This document shows, one piece after another, positions 32,019 to 41,838 of a DNA stretch of 64,000 nt. The position numbers and the translations under genes are program-made. The stretch spans positions 6,200,001 through 6,264,000 of the forward strand of contig NC_070565.1 of the NCBI RefSeq assembly GCF_026914185.1, in the 5' to 3' direction. The DNA is from Puccinia triticina. Lineage: Eukaryota > Basidiomycota > Pucciniomycetes > Pucciniales > Pucciniaceae. The notes under the pieces are model-generated. The model made no database searches and was not told where the DNA came from. It saw only the letters and a list, made by a program, of their open reading frames with translations. Each line of letters starts with the position of its first letter. Position 1 is the stretch's first letter.

Positions 32019-32984
32019 CCTGGGCGGCCAATTTGGTCCACAGGATGATTGAGTAACATGGGGTCAAAGTTTGACACCAGCCAAAATCAAAAATGGGTTC
32101 CTCAGGACTCACACCAAAATTTGCCACTTAGTCCCAAGTCCCTCCTTTGGAGGCTTGCGCTTCGCGCGAGGCAGAAGAGGGACTGACTAAGTTTGAAAAG
32201 GGAGCAGTCATGAAGCTCCCCGCTGTAGACTCCTCCCCCCCACCTCAGATCACCAGAGTGTCACTCGCTTCAGAGTTGCAATCATTTTCAAACACCACCC
32301 ACCTGCCCATCAGAAAATGGGTTCTGGCTTGCGCCTGAACCCCCACTTTCTGATGTTTGCCGGGAATAGAAACCTTCCGACTTCCTTTCTCTTCCCTGGT
32401 CAAGGTCAGTATAGGAATCATCCTATCTGCCTCTCCTCCCGCACTTGCTGCGGGGGACTGGCACACAGTATCCCGCAGCAAGTACCAGGTGAGAGCAACA
32501 GCCAAAGTGGAAAGCCAGTGTTCAACTCAAATTTTGAATGCCAACTTGCAGTCTCCCCGCAAAACTGGGTTATGCAAAGTGACCTGCATACACGTGCGGT
32601 TCTACACCACGGGTGCAGTCGGACAGCGGGTGGACGTCCAGCCCAACGTTGGCCACCCCCTCTCCACCCCTGCAGTAAAACTTTGCACAGCGGACATTGG
32701 GAGGAGTATATGTTGGGAAGGTGGGGCTGCCCCTGATGGCGGCTAGGCCACAAATCCTACCCGGAAGTTGGGCTTCAAGCTGGGATTACCCAGACGTTGG
32801 CCGCGGGGCCCAGGGTCATGATGAGATCCAAGCAGCAAAAATTGTCCACTGGGAGGGTTGATCCGGCAACCGCACCATGGATCCGGGGATTGCTGGCTCA
32901 TCGGTGCAATCACTTACTACTGCCTGGGTAACAACAATCTGGATATCAGTGTTCACCTTAGTCAAAATCATATACCACCCTCTC
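32019..32984 (-). repeat. Right inverted-repeat arm
   Basis: Reverse complement of the left arm without the MITE. Its intact site at about 32706-32717 fixes the MITE's TA target. Confidence 0.8.
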
Positions 32985-34293
32985 TACACGGCGGGCGCGT
33001 TTCGCCGTCAAGAGGACAGAGATTTCCCGTACTCGGGACTCTGTTTGACCCACCAGTGGTTGACGACATCATGGCGGGGCGCACAATGTCTGCCAAAGAG
33101 CTGGCAGGCACATGTTAGATTACCCATATGTTGGGTATCATATGCTTGTATGTAGTTATGCTTATACTAAGCCTATCATATCCACGACTTTACTGGTTCT
33201 CTTCCTTTTCCTTTCCTTACTGAAATACTACCATATTTACTCATCAAGTCAAACCTGTGAGTCTTGACAGCTCAGGTTAGTTTCAGTCCCTGGTGTCCCT
33301 CAACAGCACACCGGTCGGATGGCCGGTGTAATAGCAGTGCCAATGCCAGCAAGCAGATTGTCCATCCGACCTGGGCCGTGTTGAAGACGACAACATGTGT
33401 GGCATTGCGACCAGCCCACCACGCCATAACTTTGTACACCAAACCAACCAGGTCGGCCATTGAGGCGGCAGAATGCTGGCGTTCAGACCCGGGTGGGCCG
33501 CCGGCCCAATTGGCAATATTATTGATAGACAGCAACAATATTTACATTAGCAGAATGGTTTTGTTTCAAGAATTAAACAAGGAACAAGATATATGTACAC
33601 TGAGCTGATACAACTACAAACATGTCACATAGACTACTATTACAATGATTTGAGCTGATTAGCCGCAATAAACGGACCAAAAGGCAAACAAGAAGAGAAC
33701 AAAGTGGGGATCAAGAGACAAGGGAGGAGCGATGGAGAGAGGAGCAAGGGAGAGAGGAGCGAGGGAGAGAGGAGAAATGGAGAGAGGAGCGATGGAGAGA
33801 GGAGCGAGGGAGAGAGGAGCGAGGGAGAGAGGAGCGAGGGAGAGAGGGGGAAGGAGCGAGGGAGGGAGGGGGGGAGGAGTAAGGAAGGGAGGATGGAGGA
33901 GCGAAGGAAGGAGGAGGAGCAAGGAAGGGAGCTGGATGGAGGAGCAAGGAAGGGAGGCGGATGGGGGAGATGATGAGGGGGGACTTAAGACTCGAGAAGA
34001 CAGGAGCAGTGAGGCTCTCAAAGTCAAGAATTTCTGAAGCAGGTGACGTCACCCCTGCTGTTCAAAGTTGCCCCAAGGACTTGGGCACAGGACCGACCGC
34101 CATCTGCCCGGGAAACTGACCGAGTTGAGCAGCTCCCAACAGGTCTGGAATCATGACCGATAATATCTGGTCATGATGCCGGTCCCTAGCAAAGCGGACG
34201 TGGTTTTGCCGGGGTTGGGTCCGACCTCACGTCCTGGCCGTCAGAGATGGGGCAGCGCGTCGTCTGCAGGGCCCTGATCAGGCAATTTGCCGT
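32985..34293. other. Non-coding repeat-derived sequence
   Basis: The first bases continue the element interrupted by the long-TIR insertion. 33190-33270 is pyrimidine-rich and ends like an LTR (CTTGACAG). A purine-rich tandem tract lies at 33705-33985. The last part (to CCGT at 34290-34293) is contiguous in origin with 45116 onward. Confidence 0.4.
33705..33985 (+). repeat. Purine-only tandem tract
   Basis: About 280 bp of nearly pure purine on the + strand, built of a 15-bp unit GGGAGAGAGGAGCGA and shorter GGAGGAGCAAGGAA variants. The long ORFs across it in several frames are an artefact of the repeat. Confidence 0.9.
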
Positions 34294-34732
34294 TGTGAGA
34301 ATGATAGCTGGTTAGCTGGTGAAGAATGTCCGCCAACCGCCTCCTTCAAGAATATTGATGTCCGGGCTGTGTGATTGTTGGTAACTCGGCTCCGCACTGC
34401 TACTTTCCGCTAGCCTTCAGCGCTCCTCTACCGAGCCTGATCTATAGCGTAATAATCCGCAAGTGAATAAAGCTCCGCACGTCGCAAGCACAATAATCCG
34501 CAAGTAACTCTTGATTAAGGATAAGAACGCAGATAATCCTCTCAATAACTCTTGTACGTCCGTAGTTGTAAGTACAATGATGATTCTAATCCCTTCGACG
34601 ATAGGATAAAAAATTCCCTCCTCAAAACAAAGAGCAGAAAACCCTTCCGTCCTCCCCTCTGCACACATCGCTGTTCCCACCCAATCCCGCACGTCTGACA
34701 CTTTCCCGCACTAGTCCACCTACTCCGCCCGC

Positions 34733-35669
34733 TGTGGTAGACGGAAAAGTGGAAAAATAAAACGTTTTTTCTATGCCACATAATTACTCATACTAGGCCT
34801 CAAGATACCATCAAATGGACCTCAGAAATGGATTCTACGGCCAATTACACCCCTAGTCACCACTGGAAGCACCCCTGGACCCCCTCTAGCGTGGAAGTTA
34901 CACCTCATGGACACATATCACATGGCCAGCCCCAGTAACCCAGCTGTCACCTGCCTCAACCCAAGTTTCACAGTAGTACACTTATACATATTGCAGGATA
35001 CAATCATACATCTCCCTGTCAGGCTACACTCATTACATATTAACTACATACACTCCTTTATATACATAGTATGACATCATTTACACTGTTTCTGCAGCCT
35101 CAGACTTTGTGTATACACTAATTCCCCCTGTATGACAGCTCATGCAGTCTACTGTCACCTCATGCATGCGTTAGAATGTTCTGTTGTATATTCTGACACC
35201 ATTCATGCGCCCCTGAGGGGTTATGACATCATTTGTATCTACTCCCACCAGCTAAAATCCCTCACCCTGTTGTCTAGATTAGCTGAAACCCTAACCCACA
35301 AGCCCCTTTGGGGCTCCACTTTTGTCTATAAAAGGAGCTCTCTCCACCCCCAGTGGCCTGCTCCCCAGTTCCTCACCCAGAACTCACAAGTCACCCAACA
35401 CTCATCCACACTCAAATCCTAAAACCCTTATAACCATAAATCAACCCTTATAACAACAATTCAACCCTTATAACAAAGTAATTAAAACACTTACACTTTG
35501 CCATTCAAACAGATTTCATCTGGAACAGACCAGACTTATCACTTAATAAAACTTGCCAAGCTGAGCTTGGTGGGTCTTGTTGACTGATAACAGAAGGGCA
35601 GAGCTTGCAACTCCACCATACCCTTCACCATTCAGCAAAAGGGTTTCATTACCACTTTTGAGTCTTACA
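34733..35669 (+). mobile_element. Solo LTR nested in the left LTR
   Basis: 937 bp, TGTGGTAGAC..GTCTTACA, flanked by CCGC (34729-34732, 35670-35673), absent from the partner LTR. It has a TATAAAA box near 35328, repeated 'aacccttataac' units at 35424-35477 and AATAAA at 35543, i.e. promoter, transcript and poly(A) signals in + orientation. No interior is left, so it arose by LTR-LTR recombination. Confidence 0.85.
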
Positions 35670-36078
35670 CCGCTATCCCGCTCGTCACTTTCCCAGACTC
35701 CGCTCCTCTCCAACGCTTGCCCTCCCACCGTCCTCTGTCTAGCCCCCGTCAGTTGTTCTCTTGCCACCGCCTTCGCCCCGGTTCCACCCGCTGATGGAAC
35801 CCGCTTGAGCTGTCATGGCTCACCCGCTGACGCGCCGCTGCTACCAGTCCACGTGTGTAGTCCCTCCGCAGTCCAGCCCTGTCTTTTTCCGCTCCGATCC
35901 GAGTACCCGGCCCGCAATCCGTGCATTCCAATCCGCGTGTGACTTTCCGTAAGCTTTCCTAGCGTGCTTTCCTGACCTCATCCTCAGTGCTTATGTCACC
36001 GGAATGCACCATGCCTGAGTGGCTTTGTGCATTCCCCGCCCGCGCTATCCCCGCGTGGACATTCTACCGCACTCGCCT

Positions 36079-36086
36079 ATATAAAT
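36079..36086 (+). promoter_or_regulatory. LTR TATA box driving the antisense gene
   Basis: TATATAAA, 129 bp upstream of the ATG at 36215. It is retained in the other LTR (45100-45107). On the gag-pol strand the box would be only about 10 bp from the LTR start, so it fits the antisense gene better than gag-pol. Confidence 0.55.
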
Positions 36087-36214
36087 CACCACATCCGCCC
36101 CAGTTTTGAAGTCCTGCCCCCAGGATCTTCCCACACATTCGCCCGCTCCCACACTCGTCACACATCCCCATACACATCATCCTCCTTTCCCACACCCATC
36201 TCTCCCCGTTCAAT

Positions 36215-37575
36215 ATGGTAGCTTGCGATCGCTGTACTCGACTCGGATTACCCTGCATCTACTCCCGCGCTGGTCGTGCGTGTAACAACTGTAGGGATTC
36301 AAAACGCCGCTGCTCCGCCTTCACTCCCAAATCCAACAGCTCCCGCAGAAACCGCGAATCTCAAAACCGTCCACCGCCGTCTGGATCCCAAAGCTCTCGT
36401 GCGGAACGTTCCCCGTCTGTTATCTCGGTCAGTTCCCGCACCAAGTTGCCCTCCGCACACGGTGAAGATCTTATGACGCCGCCACCCAATTGTGCCAACT
36501 GCTTGAGCGCCAAAGAATACGTCCAACAAGCCCAGGTGTGGGCCCGTAAACACGGCGTCGACAAGCGTCTCAAACGTCCTCAAGAACCCGCATTGACACC
36601 TGCTGCTGGACCTTCATCGGCTGCCGCGCCTTCTCCCACTGCTGGTTCAAAGCGCCCCTCGGCGGATTCTACGGATCAATCCTCAAAGCGTCCATGCCCA
36701 GCCGGTTCTCAGACTCTGAGTCTCGCAGCCCGTCTTTCCGCTCGTCCACGTGACCCAACGCCGATTGTTCTCTCTCCAGAGCCCACGTTTCCCCAGGCTC
36801 CCGGTAAGTAACTTTCCACTTCTACTTGTCAAGCCGTCGCTAACCATTGACCGCTTTTTGCGCTCCAGCCACCCCAGCAAGGGACACCGAGATGGCACCT
36901 GAAGACTTTTCCCATACTCCTTCTGGCTCGCCGCCCAGCTCCCCGCAGTCCGTTCCGCACGCCAAAGTCCCGCAAGCCAGAACCGCCCGCGCCGCCTCGA
37001 TCCACACGTTGGAGTCCACGGACCTGCCTTCTCCGCCGGCCGATACCACTCCAAAAGCGCCTTGCCTCCTTGCCCCGTCAGCCGCATCTCCTGACTCTCC
37101 TACTCCACGCCCTCGAGCCTCGTCGGTACCTATCCACCTACCGCCGCCTGCCGAGCCTGCCGCGGACACCGAAGCCGCGTTGCTAAATCGCCAACTCGCT
37201 GAAATCTCCCGCGACCTACGCGACACCTTCCCCAACAATCCCCTCTGGGAACAAGCCGTGTTCCCCGCCGCCGCCGTACTCGACTTTGTAGGCGCCTTCC
37301 GCGATATGTACCGCGCTCTGCTCCACATCTCCGCAATAACGCCCGCACAACGCCGCCGTAGGTACGCATTCTTCCTTGTTGGCATCAACCAGCTTTTCGA
37401 ACGACTCGAGCTGGCCATTGTTGTTCCCGCCAACGAACGTACTCTACAAGCTCAACAGAACATGGAGGAAGCGCTACGGAACAAGCCGCACCCCGCACAA
37501 CCCACCGCCGCAGACTATGACGCTCCTATCCTTGCGGAGCGTACCCACCGCTCCTCTGACTCCAGACTTCCCTAG
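36215..37575 (+). CDS. Zn2Cys6-type protein encoded antisense inside an LTR element
   Basis: Exon 1 36215-36803 and exon 2 36869-37575, with a 65-nt intron (GTAAGT, branch-like GCTAAC, CAG), give 431 aa. Residues 4-33 show C-x2-C-x6-C-x8-C-x2-C-x6-C (VACDRCTRLGLPC .. ACNNCRDSKRRC), the spacing of fungal Gal4-type zinc clusters, followed by a basic S/R stretch. A second C-x-x-C (NCANC) lies near residue 93, then a Pro/Ser/Ala-rich linker, then a predicted helical domain in the last 150 residues (LNRQLAEISRDLRDTF .. RRRRYAFFLVGINQLFERLE). No stops occur, although the gag-pol of the same copy is broken. It is probably a nuclear DNA-binding protein; its target is unknown and could be the element's own LTR. 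Confidence 0.75.
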
Positions 37576-38116
37576 CTTCCCTTTCTCCGCTTTTTCTTCT
37601 CTTTCTTTTGTCGTCTCCCCCTTGTATATAGCCCTATCCTGCGGAAACAATGCTTGTAATACACGCGCAGTCTGTGTTCCGCACCTGAATAGTTTCCGCC
37701 TAGAGAGCTACCGAGAATCCAAAGCAAAGTGAGCAAAAACAAAGGTCCGCCGTCCCAAAAAAAAAAATATTTATAAGTGCCTGGACCACCCCAGAATGAG
37801 AACCACTTTAGTCCCCGCACTTCTTTTTTCCATTTTTATCCTTCTTTTTTTTTTTTTTTTTTTTTTACCACCTTTTACCATACACCATCTGGAAAGAAAC
37901 CGCAATCCATGAGAGAGAAATTCCGCAAGGTACCTGGTCCGCCCCAGAAGGATTTTTCCACACAAAATCCACGTACCCCGCACCTAGAAATACAGATAGA
38001 CAACAAGCCAGTGAAACGCATAACAAAAATGAAACCGAACTCTATAAGGTAACAAACATTCTGGGGTGGCTATGTAACCTGGCTGTAGACCAGATAGCGC
38101 ACCCCCTCACCAATAA
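37576..38116. other. Convergent spacer between antisense gene and integrase
   Basis: Holds the 3' ends of both transcripts. It contains an A run (37757-37767) and a T-rich run (37844-37866) that may supply termination signals on each strand. No gene. Confidence 0.5.
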
Positions 38117-39409
38117 TCACTTGTGGCTTTTGCCTGCCACGGCTTTCCCCGCCCCGGCCTTTTTACCGCTGTCCCCAGCGGTCCGCAAACGCCGACTCCG
38201 TCGCAACGGCAGAGGTACCAGATCCGCACCGTCCTCCTCCGACCCAACTTCTGAACCAGAATCTCCGTCGCTAGCCGCCGCGCCCGTGCCCTCCGCACCC
38301 TCTGAGCTTGCTGAAGAAAAGGCGTCCTCAGGGACCCAAACCTCCTCCTCAGAGTCATCCAACCCCGTGGTCTGATCAAAACCCGTAGAACCCCGTGCGT
38401 AAAACCGCTTGACATGCGTCGCCGCCGCCCGCCGCTTCAGAAGCGTCCCGTCCAGTTCCTTCAGCTGATAACTTCCACCAGGGAATTGCGACACAACGCG
38501 ATAAGGACCATTCCACCGGTTAGCAAACAACTTGCCCCACTGAGACTCGAGGCTACAATTGTAAAGAAGAACCAATTCCCCCTTGCGGAGAGAATCCCGC
38601 AAGCAATGAGAACACCAACAGTCCCAATATCGGACCGCCTTAGCACAACTCTCCCTAAGGCGCGCCGCCGCCTTTGCGATAACTGAATCCCGCCGCAACA
38701 ACTGCTCCGCCCGCGCCAAAAGCAAATCGTCCGCCGATTTAACTTTCCACCAATCCACCGCTAGATACGTGAACATCTCTATATCTACCGGCAAGACCGG
38801 CTGACACCCAAACAACATCTCGTACGGCAAATACCCTGTCGTCCGCTTAGTGGTAATCCGATCTGCAAACAAAACAGCGGGCAGGTACTGCTGCCACTTC
38901 TTACCGTCCTTGCCACACAATTTCACCAGAGTTCTCTTGATTGGCTGATGGCCACGCTCAACCATTCCCGCACCTTCTGGGTAGTACTCCGTTACTTTGC
39001 CGAACTTAGCACCACACGACTCCACCAATTTCCGCAAACCGCCACAAAATTCCGCACCGCCGTCCACCGTGATGAGTCGCACACTCCCAAACCACGCAAA
39101 CCAGTCCTCTTCCAAAAACTGTTTGACTTTTGCCGCCGTAAGATTCACCAGAGGCCGCGCCTCCACCCAACCGGAAAGATCATCTCGCGCCACGATCAGG
39201 TACTTGAACTTCCCGGCCATGATGTGCACCGCATCCATAGATATCCTACTAAATAGCGTGTCCGTTTCCGTAGGCTTCCCAATCTCTTTAGGCAGACGCT
39301 GACTACGCCTCTGGCACTGCTCGCAACTCCGCACCCATTGCTGCACACTCCTCGTAACACCCGGCCACCAAAACCGCGACTGCACCCGCCGTCTAGTTTC
39401 TGCTTTGCC
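38117..39409 (-). pseudogene. Integrase segment of the LTR element
   Basis: The frame is continuous with the RT segment but separated by one TGA at 39410-39412. It has C-x-x-C (SCEQCQRRSQ) of the zinc region and a D-D-E core in SMDAVHIMAGKF, TVDGGAEFCGG and EGAGMVERGH. The C-terminal part has the SH3-like GPYRVVSQFPGGSYQL motif and an acidic, Ser-rich tail. Only the single stop prevents a full polyprotein. Confidence 0.8.
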
Positions 39410-41476
39410 TCAATGACCCAGCTCCTCGTGCAAACTCCGCAGGACAGCTTCCTGATTGATGCGCCGCGTCACTACCACCAAGTGCACCGGTGCGCTCCGA
39501 CGCCATAGTTGACCCTCATGCACAAAGAAGTCTGCCGCTTTACGTTTGATCCAGCGCTGTACTGTTGGCCCAATTCCCGCAGGATAACGAAGATTTGTCA
39601 GGAACGCCACCAAGTACTCGTACCTCGGCGTCTGAGTCAATGGCAAGCCTCCGCCCCCCTTCACTGCCACGTCCTTTGCCATTCGCACATCCAGAATCCG
39701 CCGCTCCACGTCCAGCTGTTCCGCCAACGCGAATTGATCCTCATCGTCACCCAGGGGAATGCGGGAAAGCGCGTCCGGCAACGTGAACGTCTTGCCTGAC
39801 ATGTGCACTACTTCAAAAGAAAACAGCTGCAAGAATGCCACCCACCGCATCATAGGGGCATTAGGTAACAATGGACAGTTGATCATCCGCACCAACGCCT
39901 CCGCATCAACTAGTAATTTGAAATAGACGCCCCACAGTATGTGTTGCAATCTCCGCACAATTTTTGCCACTCCGCACAGCTCCAACTTTGGCTGAGAATA
40001 CCGCGGCTCCACATCCGTAAACGTCACCGATTCATACAGCACGGGCCGATCCTTTCCGTCCTCTTCCTGGGTGAGTACTCCGCCCGCACCCAACTCACTT
40101 GAGTCCACTGCCAAACAAATTCCGCCATTATTGTAGTCAAGTTCTTTTAACAAGATCTTTTGGCCTACTATGTCCTTCAGCATTGCAAATGCCTCATCAC
40201 ACTCTGGGGTCCAATTCCACTCCGCATTCTTGCCCGTCAATCTCCGCATTGGACTCACAATTTCCGCAAACCTTTCGATAAACATGCGCACAAAACTACA
40301 TAACCCTAGGAACTTCAGGATATGAGACGCCGTGTGCGGTTTTGGCCAATCAAGTATCTTGTTTCGCTTGGGTTCTGCGACCCGCCGTCCGTCTTTAGAC
40401 ACCTCGTGCCCTAGGACCTCCAGCGCCGGTACACAAACCACAAACTTCTTTCCTGACACCGTAAGGCCCGCTTCCTCAATACAAAACAAGACCCGCTCCA
40501 GCGCCACCGCATACTCCCAGATAAAACAATGGATATTAGGGTTTTCCACCAACGCCGCTCCGCCATAGTCACTCCTTGCCCCTTTCACGGCCGCATCATC
40601 AATAAATCTTTGCGCCGTGTGAGGCAACTCGTCATGAAGGATCCAGGACATCTGCGCCTGATACACCGCCACCGAATTGGTAGCCCCCTGCGGAAGCCGA
40701 GTAAGCTGCAAGCGCCCCAATTGCGTCTTGAATGCTGTCAGCGGCCTTGACTCCGCGTGCAATTCCCGCTGGTCGTATCCGCCCATTACATCCACCAGCC
40801 CATAGCACACCCGCCCCGCCATAGTGTCAATGAATTCCTCTATGCGTGGCGGTAATCCAGCGTCCCGTATAGTGACTGAATTAAGCCGTTGCAAGTCGTG
40901 CACAATCCACAGACTCTTCTTGTCCTGCTTAATTACCGCAAAGATTGGACTAGAGTAACTGAAGCATGATTGCTCATACAACCCTGTCCGCACCAGTTCC
41001 GTCATCTCCCCACGAATTGCCGCCGGTATAGGGATGGGCCGTATCTGCCATGGCTCATGCGGAACCGTGGGCATTCGATCAGGATCCCCAATACACCGCT
41101 TGAGTAGGCCCCGATCTTCCGGTCCGAATGACAACGCCCTCTCCCGCAACGTAATAGCTTCGGCCAATAAGTGAAACTCCTCCTTGTGGAGCCACTCCGG
41201 TGGCCCAAAGTTGAGGCTGGCCATTTGTTCCGCCGTAATCCGCTTCGTCGGTTCAAACCTTGGCAGAACCCAATGCAGAGGAGTCTTGAACGGATCCCGG
41301 CTCCACTTGATCTCCCTCAATGGCGGGTTGAGCTCCTGCGGCATTGCCACGTTCCGCGGCCTCACCTTCCTCGCCACCGGTTTATACCTCCCACCATTGA
41401 CCCGGCCCATTCTTGCTTCACTGTTGTCGCCAATTGTCCTAGCCACAATCAAACCCCTGCGCGGACGTCTCATTTT

Positions 41477-41548
41477 GCTCACAACCGTGGCACAATGGTA
41501 GGGTTTTGTAGAAAGCCGACTCGGAGATGCATACTTGGGAGGACTTAC
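41477..41548 (-). repeat. Splice-donor-like motif, copy D
   Basis: CAAGTAAGTCCTCCC, TATGCATCTCC, CAAAACCCTACC, GCCACGG and GTGAGC on the - strand; the reading frame passes straight through. It is close in sequence to copies A-C of the gag-only element at 5.7, 6.7 and 8.4 kb. Confidence 0.55.
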
Positions 41549-41656
41549 TTGTACACTGCTCGCCTCCACCGCGCAGTTCCTGGTTTCCGCACCAATTTTT
41601 CCGCCCTTGTCCCTTCCCGCTTTCCGCTTGTCACTCGTCCCTGTCGCAGAGTAACG

Positions 41657-41728
41657 GCTCACCACAGTGGCCCTGTGGTAGTGCTTTGATCCTTCCACAC
41701 TCAGAGATGCACACGATGGAAAGCTCAC
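41657..41728 (-). repeat. Splice-donor-like motif, copy E
   Basis: Same length and layout as copy D, 180 bp away, with GTGAGC in place of GTAAGT. D and E encode similar peptides (KPYHCATVVS and KHYHRATVVS), so the two are an internal duplication. Confidence 0.55.
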
Positions 41729-41838
41729 TTTGGTATTGGACTGCCTCGCTGTACCTTTGCCAATACCCTCCCGCTTCTTTAATGTCGACTGTCCAGGCTG
41801 AGTCAAAGCTTCCTCTGCCCGGATAGCTCGGCCGACAA

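Larger units (their letters stand above)
29414..32984. mobile_element. 3.57-kb element with ~970-bp terminal inverted repeats
   Basis: Left arm 29414-31039 (966 bp after removing a nested MITE) and right arm 32019-32984 (966 bp) are reverse complements at high identity. Termini are GAGAGGGTGGTATATG. Comparison with the related empty sequence near 45190-45215 shows a clean TA target duplication (29412-29413, 32985-32986). The 979-bp centre has no transposase. Long arms and TA targeting suggest a non-autonomous, foldback-like DNA transposon; the superfamily is uncertain. Confidence 0.8.
34294..36093 (-). repeat. Left LTR, interrupted by a solo LTR
   Basis: Matches 44202-45115 up to 34732 and from 35670. 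It lacks the 44-bp tandem duplication present in the right LTR near 44355-44450 and a few bases near 44925. A TATATAAA box lies at 36079-36086, pointing to the antisense gene. Confidence 0.88.

Noticed and set aside
29414..32984. A simple inverted segmental duplication
   Set aside because: The TA duplication relative to the related site near 45.2 kb and the defined termini fit a mobile element better.
33659..34052. Long ORFs on both strands across the purine tract
   Set aside because: They are products of the tandem repeat with no stop codons in several frames at once; composition is not protein-like.
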